Shown one piece after another: positions 16,459 through 24,135 of a stretch of DNA of 64,000 nt. A program made the translations under genes and the position numbers. This DNA is from an uncultured Clostridia bacterium. GTDB lineage: Bacteria > Bacillota > Clostridia > TANB77 > CAG-508. The notes under the pieces are model-generated. The model did not search any database, was not told where the DNA came from, and worked only from the letters and a program-made list of their open reading frames with translations. The DNA is taken from NCBI GenBank assembly GCA_944386675.1, contig CALXBY010000004.1, positions 17,875-81,874 of the forward strand, in the 5' to 3' direction. Positions within the stretch are counted from its first letter, which is position 1; each line of letters begins with the position of its first letter.

Positions 16459-17126
16459 TTTAACAAATACCCCTGTCCTCTTTTAGTTTCTATTCTATCT
16501 TTTAATCCTAATTCCTCTAATTTAGTTCTTAGTCGTTTTATATTAACATTTAATGTATTATCATCAATAAATTCTTCACTTTCCCATAAGTAGTCCATAA
16601 TCTCATCTCTTGATACTACTTTTTCCTTATGCATACTTAAATAATATAAAATACTATATTCATTTTTCGTTAAATCTATCTTTTGATTATCTTTTTCTAT
16701 GACTCTTTCTGCTATATTTAATACAAATCCATTGCAGTCAATTTTTTCTGGGTTTATACCTGAATTTTGATTTCTTTTTAGCAATCCTGTTATTTTGGCA
16801 AGTAATATTTGCAAATTATATGGTTTGGTAACATATTGGTCTGCTCCATAATTTAAACTCATTAATTCATCTATTTCATTATCTCTACTTGTTACCATAA
16901 TAATTGGTACATTTGATAATTTTCTTACTTCCTTACATACAAATTCTCCATCCATATATGGTAAATTGATGTCTAATAATACCAAATCTGCTTTTTCATT
17001 TATGATGTTGCAAATGGTATCATCAAATTTTTCTATTCCTTTTGCCAGAAATCCATTTTTATTTAAAAATGTTTCTAGTTCTTGTCTTAATTTTTTATCA
17101 TCTTCAACAATTAGAATTTTTTGCAT
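16455..17126 (-). CDS. Bce-type response regulator (OmpR family)
   Basis: 223 residues. Receiver domain with acidic pocket VEDD (9-10), phospho-acceptor Asp52 (LLDINLP), Thr in MVTSRD and Lys in VTKPYN, then a winged-helix output domain (NEYSILYYLSMHKEKVVSRDEIM; LNVNIKRLRTKL). It is first in a two-gene operon with the kinase. A TTACA-N4-CGTAA site lies upstream of it, and a matching site lies upstream of the transporter operon, which suggests autoregulation and control of the transporter. Confidence 0.9.
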   Translation of the reverse strand: MQKILIVEDDKKLRQELETFLNKNGFLAKGIEKFDDTICNIINEKADLVLLDINLPYMDGEFVCKEVRKLSNVPIIMVTSRDNEIDELMSLNYGADQYVTKPYNLQILLAKITGLLKRNQNSGINPEKIDCNGFVLNIAERVIEKDNQKIDLTKNEYSILYYLSMHKEKVVSRDEIMDYLWESEEFIDDNTLNVNIKRLRTKLEELGLKDRIETKRGQGYLLK

Positions 17127-17172
17127 TTTTTTCCCTCCAAGATAATTATATCATATTTTTCCATTTTTTTAA

Positions 17173-17186
17173 TTACATTTTCGTAA
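17173..17186. promoter_or_regulatory. Putative BceR operator upstream of the regulator operon
   Basis: TTACATTTTCGTAA, one base different from the site at 13762-13775. It overlaps the -35 region of a promoter whose -10 is TATAAT at 17145-17150. Confidence 0.55.
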
Positions 17187-17235
17187 GATAATTTGCTATA
17201 CAATAAAAATAAGAGAGAAGCTTTAGAAAAAAATA

Positions 17236-17302
17236 TTAGCTATTTAAGTAATCTTAAATTATTAAACCAAGATCTAATAATTTTTTCACTTCAAATAGCT
17301 AA
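17236..17302. terminator. Nested bidirectional terminator
   Basis: Outer arms TTAGCTATTT / AAATAGCTAA (17236-17245, 17293-17302) enclose inner arms AAATTATTA / TAATAATTT. T-runs flank both sides. It terminates the acetyltransferase gene to its right. Confidence 0.7.
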
Positions 17303-17320
17303 ATCTTTTTTTATTATTAT

Positions 17321-17833
17321 TTATATTCCAAATTCTTTTGCATATTGAACAACACCTTTTATTTCTATATCTGTATCATTTAATTTCACAGCCATAAAGT
17401 TTTCATTTGATACCTCAAAAGGTGCTTGTATTCCATATTGTATTGCTGGAATATATCCAAACTTTGGATAATAGTTTTCACTTCCTAAAACAACAGAGTA
17501 ATGATACCCTAGTTTTTTAGCAATTTTATGCCCTTCTTCTATTAACTTACTTCCTATTCCTTGTTTTTGATATTCTGGTAATACGGCAAGTGGTGCTAAG
17601 GCTAGTTCCTCATGGTTTCCTATTTTTATTTTTGTAAATAAAATATATCCTACAATTTTGTTATCTTTAACCGCTACTAAGGATAATTCTGGAATAAAGC
17701 TATCACTATTTCTTAAATCTACCACTAAGTCTTGTTCATTTCCATCACTATGCTCAGCTGTTTCAAATGCTGTCTTTACAAGCTTATATATCTCTTCGTA
17801 ATCTTTTTTATTTTCTTGTCTTATTTCTATCAT
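17321..17833 (-). CDS. GNAT N-acetyltransferase, YhbS-like
   Basis: 170 residues. The acetyl-CoA site is LAVLPEYQKQGIGSKLIEEG near residue 80, preceded by the LALAPLAV strand. The second half (LGSENYYPKFGYIPA) is typical of YhbS-type enzymes. The start at 17833 is preferred over the ATG five codons upstream because AAGGAG lies 7 nt before it. It is a single gene with its own terminator. The substrate is unknown. Confidence 0.8.
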   Translation of the reverse strand: MIEIRQENKKDYEEIYKLVKTAFETAEHSDGNEQDLVVDLRNSDSFIPELSLVAVKDNKIVGYILFTKIKIGNHEELALAPLAVLPEYQKQGIGSKLIEEGHKIAKKLGYHYSVVLGSENYYPKFGYIPAIQYGIQAPFEVSNENFMAVKLNDTDIEIKGVVQYAKEFGI

Positions 17834-17954
17834 ATCAATCTCCTTCATATTTACTTTTTCTCATGGATTTATATTAACACAAAAAATGTAAATAGGCAAT
17901 TTTAGATATGAAAAAATACCTTGCATATTGTTTACAAGGTAAATCTTCTATCTC

Positions 17955-20265
17955 TCAAAAAAGAATTTTATACATCTTTCTTTTTATAAAAATAATTACG
18001 TAGCTAATAATCGCTAAGGTTGCAACAATTCCAATTTGTTCTCCTGCTAGTGGTGATAAACTTAATAAATTCCTAAATAGATATGCTGCTACATAAAATC
18101 CAATAGCTGTTGTACCAAATAAAAATACATGAACCTTATTAAATGGCATACAAACCTCTTGAACAGCTAATATGCTTACAAATCCAATTAATAAGTACAT
18201 CATAGTAGTTAATGTATTTTGTTCTATTCCCATACCATTTCCTAAAACTGTTAGAATGACTATATTTAGCATAATTACAATTGCAAATGGAAGTGCATTT
18301 GTTAAAGCTGTCTTCAAAAATCTTCCTTTAATTGGTCTTTCATTTCTTTCAAAAGATACAAAGAAAGAAGTATATGCTTCAATTGCCAAATCAATTAATG
18401 TAATCTGTATTGGTATAAATGGGAATGCCATGTTGGTTAATATGCAAAATACAGATAATAAGATAGAATATATGGTTTTAATAAAAAATATTCTTGCTAC
18501 ATTTGTAATATTATTAACAACTCTTCTTCCTTCCATTAAGATATCTTTTAGCACGCTAAAGTCTGAATTTAAAAGTACAATTTGAGATACCTGTTTTGCG
18601 CTATCTGTTGCATCTGGAAGTGTAATACTGCAATCTGCCTCACGAAGTGCAATAACATCATTAACACCATCTCCTGTCATAGCCACTTTATGTCCCTTTT
18701 CTTGCAATGCTTTTACAATAATACTTTTTTGATGTGGTAATACTCTTGCAAAAATGCTGTATTTATCTACTAATCCTGCTATCTCATCATCACTTTTTAT
18801 CGTTGATAAATCTATGTAGGAATCATAATTTTCAAGACCTGCTGTTTTTGCTATATTTGAAACAGTAAGTGCGTTATCTCCCGAAATAATTTTCACCTCA
18901 ACATCTTGCTTTTTAAAATATCCTAACATTTCTTTTGCATTTTTTCTTAAAGGATCTTCTAATATGATAGATGCAACCACTTCTAACTCTGGTAATTCTG
19001 GTGTACGTATTACTTTATTCGTATATGCAATTCCTATAACCCTTTTTCCTCTTCTTTGTAAATCTGTAATTTTTTCTGGCATTTGTGCCTTACTTTTTTC
19101 AAATAGTCTTTCTGGTGCTCCCATAACGATTGTTCCCATATTTTCAAAAGAGATTGCACTCCATTTTCTTTCTGATGAAAATGGTATTTTTTCTATTGTG
19201 TTATATGAAATATCTCCTTTAAAATATCTCTTCATCGCTTTAAAGGTAGCATTATTGTCTTCCATACCATTTACAAATGCTATCATCATCTCGTCAAATG
19301 ACTTTGGCAATACCGCTTCATCATACATTTCTACTTCTGATACTTTCATTTTTCCAGTTGTAATAGTTCCTGTTTTATCTAGGCATATGGTATCTATATG
19401 TGCTAAAGATTCTATACTATATAATTCTTGTACAAGCACTTGTTTTTTTGCTAATTTAATAACACCTGATTCTAATGAAATCGTAATTAATAAAACTAAC
19501 CCTTTTGGTAACATTCCGAAGTAATGCTGCTGATGTTGCAATAACAGCTTGTGTAATATCTGTTTGTCTTGTGATATATGCTTGTATAAATAGAATAATT
19601 CCGAATGGAATAATCACAAAGCTTGTAAATCTTGTTACTTTTTTCATAGAATTAATTAGTTCTGAATTATTAGATTTTTGTTTTTTTGCTGAACTGATAA
19701 TTCTATTTGCAAAATTGTTTTCTCCTACTTTTACAATTTTGGCATAACACCTTCCACTAACTACATAGCTTCCTGAAAGCAATGTGTCTTTTTCACTTTT
19801 TAAGATTAAATCTGATTCTCCTGTAAGTAAAGATTCATTTACTTCTATTTCTCCACTAATAATTTGTGCATCTGATGGAATTTGGTCTCCTTGTGCTAAA
19901 ACAATTGTATCTCCTAATACAATTTCTTCTACTTCTATTTTTTTCTCTTTTCTATTTCTAATAACTGTCGCCTTTGCCGTATTTAGAATAGATAATTTTT
20001 TTACTAAATTTTTCCCATGTATCTCTTGTATAATTCCAATTAAGACATTTACTGCAATAATTGCGAAAAAGAATACATTTGTATATGCTTTTACTGAAAT
20101 TAACGCAATTGCAATAATTAAGTTATATAAATTAAATAATGTAAACACATTGTCAGCAATAATCTTCCAATTTGATTTTAAATTATCCTTTGGAAGTGTA
20201 TTCACATTTCCTTTTTGTATTTGTTCTTCTACTTCTTTGTTTGATAATCCTTGTATTTTTTCCAT
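17955..20265 (-). CDS. Cation-translocating P-type ATPase, +1 frameshift at CGG
   Basis: A membrane pump of 769 residues after shift correction. Order: actuator domain with LTGES near 165, first membrane pairs, GMLPKGL in the ion-binding helix, phosphorylation motif DKTGT (Asp296), KGD-like MTGDGVNDVIALREADCS hinge, and C-terminal spans. There are no N-terminal metal-binding repeats, so Ca/Mg-type transport is more likely than Cu/Cd. Zero frame runs off at codon 250 (CGG, 19516-19518). Skipping the C restores Gly-Met-Leu-Pro-Lys-Gly and the rest of the pump. The span is exactly 3n+1. An ECF-type promoter precedes it. Confidence 0.85.
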
Positions 20266-20306
20266 TTTTTATATCTTTCCTTTCTTTTATCATAAGTCTC
20301 AACATC

Positions 20307-20336
20307 TATTACACGATTCAAAAATAAAAAGGTTGG
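20307..20336 (-). promoter_or_regulatory. ECF-type promoter of the P-type ATPase gene
   Basis: CCAACCTTTTTA (20325-20336), 8 bp, then TCGTGTAATA (20307-20316). The same two blocks with the same spacing precede the sigma gene at 22147-22176. The AACC/CGT blocks fit group IV sigma promoters. Confidence 0.75.
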
Positions 20337-20356
20337 AAAATTTTAAAAAAAAATAA

Positions 20357-20383
20357 AAAGCCATCTATGTTAGATGACCTTTC
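20357..20383 (-). terminator. Terminator of the sigma factor operon
   Basis: A stem of AAAG / CTTT and ATCT / AGAT blocks with mismatches between them is followed by a long T-run on the minus strand. It sits directly before the ECF promoter of the ATPase. Confidence 0.65.
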
Positions 20384-20386
20384 ATT

Positions 20387-21316
20387 CTATTCTTCGTTTT
20401 TTTGCTTTTCTCCACATTTAGCACAATACTTATCATTCCTATTCAAAACAGAACCACATGTATGGCAAGTTTCATTTAATTTTATACCACAATATGTACA
20501 ATATATATGACTTTTATCCTGTGAAGCACCACATTTGAAACAAGTCTTTTGATTTTGTTTATAAATAATATATATGATAACACCTGCTATATTGGTAATT
20601 AATGTGATACCTCCCCATAAATATGGATTTAATTTTGATTTTAGTGCATTTTGATAAATATATAAAGCAAGTAATACCCAATATATCATAAAGAAAAACA
20701 TCATAATGGCAAGTGTTACTTTTATATACATTTTTCCATTTTCAACTGGATGAATCTCATTGATAAAATATATTTTTTCTCCTGTATCATGATTTGCTAT
20801 ATAACTTAATAAATAAACTTGTTTACTATCAAAATCTGACTCATAAAATATTTGATCTTCTGATTCTTTTTGAATTTCTGTGTCAAAGTTTGATAATACT
20901 GTATTGATAATCAATTCTTTATTAGTTGTTAATCTAAAAATTGCTGTATCATTATTCGGATTTACAAAATAATCATTTGTCATATTATCTGCTTTGTTTA
21001 AGGTGAATTTTTCTTCATTTGCAAATTCAGAATTTTTACTACTATACACAATTTTATTTTCTTTGTCTAATATTAAAACATCTACAACATCTTCTGAATT
21101 GTCTGACATATTTTTAATTTCTTCTTTTATATTTTCTAAATTATGATTGCCAGTTTCTAGTGTTTCATGAATCCTATGATAGTCATATATAAATGTTAAT
21201 TTACTTTGAAAGGCATTTCCTATAAATAGAATCAGACTAATTCCTACTAATATAGCAATAATTATATATATTAAAACAACTTTTTTAAATGGTATTTTTT
21301 CTATAAAATTATTCAT
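20387..21316 (-). CDS. Membrane protein with extracytoplasmic domain and C-terminal zinc ribbons
   Basis: 309 residues from the ATG at 21316 (AGAGGTGA precedes it). One N-terminal span is followed by an external region of about 170 residues, two more spans at about 200-255, and a C-terminal tail with four CxxC pairs (CFKCG, CTYCG, CHTCG, CAKCG), typical of zinc-ribbon domains. It is third in the operon after an ECF sigma factor and a small membrane protein. A sensor or accessory role in that signalling unit is plausible. No known full-length family was recognised. Confidence 0.65.
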   Translation of the reverse strand: MNNFIEKIPFKKVVLIYIIIAILVGISLILFIGNAFQSKLTFIYDYHRIHETLETGNHNLENIKEEIKNMSDNSEDVVDVLILDKENKIVYSSKNSEFANEEKFTLNKADNMTNDYFVNPNNDTAIFRLTTNKELIINTVLSNFDTEIQKESEDQIFYESDFDSKQVYLLSYIANHDTGEKIYFINEIHPVENGKMYIKVTLAIMMFFFMIYWVLLALYIYQNALKSKLNPYLWGGITLITNIAGVIIYIIYKQNQKTCFKCGASQDKSHIYCTYCGIKLNETCHTCGSVLNRNDKYCAKCGEKQKNEE

Positions 21317-21581
21317 AACATTCACCTCTTGCATTTTCCTTCAAGGCTATTGGTAACATGATTAATATTGCAAGTGCTATCACAGCAATTGCCCCTACAA
21401 TAAATCCCCAAACATTTATATTTAGTATAATTAGTGTACTTGGTAAAAATAATAATAAGACAATTGCTAATATAAATAATTTTTGCATTCTTTTTTCTCT
21501 TGCCTTTTGTTTTAATTCAAAGCATTTTTTATCTATCGATGGCTCTAAATTGGATAATACATTTTGTAAATTTTTATCCAT
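21309..21581 (-). CDS. Small two-span membrane protein, candidate anti-sigma factor
   Basis: 90 residues. A charged N-terminal cytoplasmic part of about 32 residues (LEPSIDKKCFELKQKAREKR) precedes two hydrophobic segments. It overlaps both neighbours by 8 nt in the order sigma, this gene, zinc-ribbon protein. Short membrane proteins translated with an ECF sigma factor are usually its anti-sigma factor. No ZAS zinc motif is present, so the assignment rests on context alone. Confidence 0.55.
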   Translation of the reverse strand: MDKNLQNVLSNLEPSIDKKCFELKQKAREKRMQKLFILAIVLLLFLPSTLIILNINVWGFIVGAIAVIALAILIMLPIALKENARGECYE

Positions 21582-22119
21582 ATAAATTTCCTCCCTTTTT
21601 TATTCTTTTTTCTAGTTTCTTCTTTCCTTCATGTATCCTACTTTTTACAGTTATTGGCTTTGTTCCCATTTTTTTAGCAATTTCCTTTAAAGAATAATCC
21701 TCTAAATATTTCAGCTTTATTGCCTGTGCTTGTTCAAATGGTAATGTATCGATTTCTTTTAATACCATATCTAGTTCATTTTTTTCCGCAATCTTATCTT
21801 CTATTGAAATGGTATCAGATATGGTTTCTATATCAATCTCTGATGCAATCTTCTTATTTTTCTTTAAATAATCTAAATAACAATTCTTTGCAATTTTCAT
21901 AAGATATGTACTAAACATTGCTTTTCCTTTTACATCAAACTTATCTATATGTATTACCAATTTTAAAAATGTCTCTTGTACCAAATCTTGTGCAATTTCT
22001 TCATCTGCTGTTAATTTGATTAGAAATTTTGATACATACGGATAATATATGGTAATTAATTCATTAAATGCTTCTTTTTCTCCTTTTTGGCACTGTATAA
22101 TTAATTTTATTTCATTCAA
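21574..22119 (-). CDS. ECF-type RNA polymerase sigma factor
   Basis: 181 residues. Sigma region 2 is present (YYPYVSKFLIKLTADEEIAQ, DLVQETFLKLV, AMFSTYLMKIAKNCYLDYLK), as is region 4.2 (LKYLEDYSLKEIAKKMGTKP, TVKSRIHEGKKKL). The size and missing region 3 define group IV. It is first gene of a three-gene overlapping operon. A 30-bp promoter upstream matches one in front of the P-type ATPase gene, so this factor probably transcribes its own operon and the pump. Confidence 0.88.
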   Translation of the reverse strand: MNEIKLIIQCQKGEKEAFNELITIYYPYVSKFLIKLTADEEIAQDLVQETFLKLVIHIDKFDVKGKAMFSTYLMKIAKNCYLDYLKKNKKIASEIDIETISDTISIEDKIAEKNELDMVLKEIDTLPFEQAQAIKLKYLEDYSLKEIAKKMGTKPITVKSRIHEGKKKLEKRIKKGGNLYG

Positions 22120-22146
22120 GCTAGCACCTCTTTTCTGTTTTCCATT

Positions 22147-22176
22147 TATTACACGATTGTAAAGTAAAAAGGTTGG
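22147..22176 (-). promoter_or_regulatory. ECF-type promoter of the sigma factor operon
   Basis: CCAACCTTTTTA (22165-22176), 8 bp, TCGTGTAATA (22147-22156), about 28 bp upstream of the start codon. It is the same as the site at 20307-20336. Confidence 0.75.
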
Positions 22177-22219
22177 TGTTTTTATAATATTTATAACTTG
22201 TTTATGTTTAAATATATTG

Positions 22220-22677
22220 TTATATATCTAAATCAATCTCATATTTATCTTTGATTAAAATGTACTTATTTTTATACTTTTCACACATGTTTAAGTTATA
22301 TTTATTTTCTTCTATGAGATTTTCTATATCTATACTCTCTTGTTGCTTTCTTTGTTCTATAATATTTTCATATTTTATAATATCTTGATAATTATTTTTT
22401 ATATATTCTTCTGTCATGATTAGACAAATATATTGTATTTCTTTTACATATTCTTTTTCAAAATCTTTTTTCCAATCAAATGGTATATAACATAACATCC
22501 CTCGATTATAATATTTTGCTTATTTTCTATATTTGTTTTTATGATTTCTTTTATTATCTTCCATAAATATTGTGTTAACTCTTCATCATCTTCGACTGTT
22601 AATGTTGTATTTTTACTTCTAATAAGTCCCATTTTTAAGTGATCTATTGATAGATACGGGTATTTATATTTTTCTAA
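22220..22677 (-). pseudogene. Nucleotide-kinase-like ATPase, 5'-deleted and frameshifted
   Basis: The frame YKYPYLSIDHLKMGLIRS, then DDEELTQYLWKIIKEII and NKQNIIIEGCY, continues after a shift as IPFDWKKDFEKEYVKEIQYI. It resembles 2-phosphoglycerate-kinase/adenylate-kinase-like P-loop proteins. The P-loop itself is missing because the 5' end is fused into the end of the upstream HTH gene. The frameshift is a 5-bp tandem duplication (TGTTATGTTA) near 22490, so it differs from the CGG sites. It is almost certainly dead. Confidence 0.65.
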
Positions 22678-22880
22678 TCCCCACTTAATAATTCATTTAC
22701 AGTAATATTCAGTTCATTGCATAAGTCAAGCATAATTGATGAATCAGGCATGCCTTTACCAGTTTCCCATTTTGATATTGCTCTGTCTGTTATATTTAAT
22801 TTTTCTGCAAGTTCTGCTTGCGTCATATTTTTTTCTTTTCTACACTTGGCAATAAATTTTCCAATTTTGACTTGATCCAT
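22674..22880 (-). CDS. XRE-family regulator, probably truncated at the C-terminus
   Basis: 68 residues from the ATG at 22880 (AAAGGAGG upstream). A clean XRE HTH: IGKFIAKCRKEKNMTQAELA, then ITDRAISKWETGKGMPDSS and LCNELNITVNELLSG. Relatives usually continue past LLSGE with another domain; here a stop follows at once and the DNA continues as a kinase fragment in another frame. The DNA-binding part alone may still work. Direct repeats (TTTACTTTT twice) upstream may be its operator. Confidence 0.65.
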   Translation of the reverse strand: MDQVKIGKFIAKCRKEKNMTQAELAEKLNITDRAISKWETGKGMPDSSIMLDLCNELNITVNELLSGD

Positions 22881-22933
22881 ACTTTTACCTCCTTTACTAT
22901 TAAAAGTAAATTCCTTATAGTGAAAAGTAAACA

Positions 22934-22968
22934 TACGAATCGTTGAGTGAGGAAAACAACGATTCGTA
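22934..22968. repeat. Perfect 12-bp inverted repeat upstream of the XRE gene
   Basis: TACGAATCGTTG (22934-22945) and CAACGATTCGTA (22957-22968) with an 11-nt loop. No T-run follows, so a regulatory or transcript-stability role is as likely as termination. Confidence 0.6.
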
Positions 22969-23034
22969 GAGTAACATAAATTATAATTTGTAATTATCAT
23001 TTTTTATTGCTTTCATATAAATTTTCTATATTTA

Positions 23035-23064
23035 TTGACTTTTTAGTCATAAATAGATTATAAT
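23035..23064 (+). promoter_or_regulatory. Promoter of the convergent small RNA, copy 1
   Basis: TTGACT (23035-23040) and TATAAT (23059-23064) with an 18-bp spacer, identical in layout to copy 2 at 28577-28606. Confidence 0.75.
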
Positions 23065-23070
23065 AAATAT

Positions 23071-23158
23071 AGGAAATGACAAATCCACAAACGTGGTTTT
23101 GCCAAGATATAGTTTTAATAAACCATTAGCTCGGCATAGCAGCATGGTTTATTTTTTA
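23071..23158 (+). ncRNA. Candidate antitoxin small RNA, copy 1
   Basis: A transcript of about 90 nt is predicted from the promoter at 23035-23064 to the terminator at 23117-23153. A small hairpin CCAC-AAAC-GTGG lies in its 5' part. Its 3' end reaches the stop codon of the convergent small peptide gene, so it overlaps the 3' untranslated part of that mRNA, as in TxpA/RatA-type type I systems. No known Rfam family was recognised. Confidence 0.6.
23117..23153 (+). terminator. Terminator of the small RNA, copy 1
   Basis: A 10-bp stem AATAAACCAT / ATGGTTTATT with a 17-nt loop that contains GCT/AGC, followed by a T-run. The loop and stem sequence differ from copy 2. Confidence 0.75.
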
Positions 23159-23272
23159 TTATTTATGTAGTTGCTTATCAACCCAGTTCTTATACAGAAC
23201 TGCTGTCAAGGCAACGTTTAATGTTAAAGATAACATTAATGCTATTATTAAAAATAGTATTACTTTAACCAT
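23159..23272 (-). CDS. 37-residue hydrophobic peptide, type I toxin candidate (copy 1)
   Basis: The peptide has one membrane helix (VILFLIIALMLSLTLNVAL, about residues 4-24) and a charged end, LYKNWVDKQLHK. Size, hydrophobicity and basic tail fit membrane toxins of type I toxin-antitoxin systems, but no named family was recognised. A strong site, AAGGGTGGTGAT, precedes the ATG at 23272; an ATG two codons upstream is also possible. Copy 2 at 28705-28818 differs at residues 4 and 24 only, with a further set of silent changes, so the protein is under selection. A short convergent RNA meets its 3' end. Confidence 0.7.
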   Translation of the reverse strand: MVKVILFLIIALMLSLTLNVALTAVLYKNWVDKQLHK

Positions 23273-23339
23273 AAACATCACCACCCTTCCTACGAATAAT
23301 CGTAAAATTGGTGGCAAAACCACATCTGCTAACTATCAT
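23265..23339 (-). CDS. 24-codon leader frame overlapping the small peptide gene (copy 1)
   Basis: An open frame MIVSRCGFATNFTIIRR... starts in the conserved leader and stops 5 nt inside the toxin-like gene (8-nt overlap, ATGGTTAA). It is also open in copy 2, with one Ile/Leu change. It could couple translation as mok does for hok. The AGGAA before its ATG is too close for a normal ribosome site, so translation is uncertain. Confidence 0.35.
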   Translation of the reverse strand: MIVSRCGFATNFTIIRRKGGDVYG

Positions 23340-23353
23340 TTCCTATGGTACTT

Positions 23354-23382
23354 ATTCTACAATATTCTTTTTATTTTGTCTA
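23354..23382 (-). promoter_or_regulatory. Promoter of the small peptide gene, copy 1
   Basis: TAGACA (23377-23382) and TAGAAT (23354-23359) with a 17-bp spacer. Both blocks are conserved in copy 2. Confidence 0.7.
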
Positions 23383-23519
23383 CAAATTTTATTGAATTTA
23401 TAAATATATTTTTACTTTCAAGACAAATTGCTATTTCTTTCGCTAGAATTATATTAAAAATTATTTTTTTGGGTAATGTTTTAAAGTAGTTATTCATTTT
23501 TTATCTTAATTATAAAATA

Positions 23520-23939
23520 TTATTTTTTATGCTTAAATACTGGGAATATTAAAGCAATTCCAATGCCTAAATATATAAGAGCACTAGAAATTGAAGATAT
23601 GGAAGCATATCCCTCTAAAAAATCCAAAAAGCTTAGATTTAAACCATACGCTCCTATACTTAACATTATTGAAGAAAATACAGCAATAATGCTATTTGTA
23701 ACAACTTTGCCTCCATTAGCTTTATATTTTTTATATTTGATAAATTGAACTATTGAAGAAATTAAAATAATGAAACTGTTCAAAAGCCATACTGGCAGAA
23801 CTGCAAGCCTATTCCAATTGTTTGGATCACGTGTATCCAACCATATCAGAAATGTGAGAAAAATTGTTATAATTTCTGCTATTATTACTAATACTAAATA
23901 CCACTTCCATGAGAATTCTTTTTTTGTTTGTTCTTCCAT
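23520..23939 (-). CDS. Four-span membrane protein of unknown function
   Basis: 139 residues from the ATG at 23939 (GGAGG upstream, 5-6 nt). Four hydrophobic segments: WYLVLVIIAEIITIFLTFLI, LAVLPVWLLNSFIILISSIV, then two in the C-terminal half. No motif or family was recognised. It lies between the first small-peptide locus and the YtrA-like ABC operon, with about 185 nt of AT-rich sequence upstream in which nothing else was seen. Confidence 0.6.
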   Translation of the reverse strand: MEEQTKKEFSWKWYLVLVIIAEIITIFLTFLIWLDTRDPNNWNRLAVLPVWLLNSFIILISSIVQFIKYKKYKANGGKVVTNSIIAVFSSIMLSIGAYGLNLSFLDFLEGYASISSISSALIYLGIGIALIFPVFKHKK

Positions 23940-24135
23940 ATAAACCTCCATTTCGTTGCTTTGCTCATCATAAAGCTACACAAAATTTACTATTTTCCCA
24001 AAGACTATTCTACTGTCATTGTATCGCTTTTATAATAACATAAATTGAAACCACATTCAACAATTCTTTATCCAGAATATTACTATTTATTTTATATATT
24101 CATAAAAGTATCACACCAAAATATGGATATTAAAA

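Larger units (their letters stand above)
23069..23346. repeat. Duplicated locus copy 1: inverted leader repeats
   Basis: ATAGGAAATGA (23069-23079) and GTGGTTTTGCCA (23093-23104) recur in inverted form at 23336-23346 and 23312-23323. Thus the two converging transcripts begin with nearly the same leader. The whole block is repeated at about 28.6-28.9 kb. Confidence 0.8.

Noticed and set aside
22484-22500. Kinase frameshift as a sixth CGG site
   Set aside because: The lesion is a 5-bp tandem duplication and contains no CGG.
22934-22968. Inverted repeats as a CRISPR array
   Set aside because: No regularly spaced direct repeats and no cas genes occur anywhere in the window.
23035-23382. Fst/par-type toxin locus
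   Set aside because: In par loci the repeats are direct, so the two RNAs carry complementary copies. Here the leader repeats are inverted and both RNAs carry the same sense copy, and the peptide does not resemble Fst.
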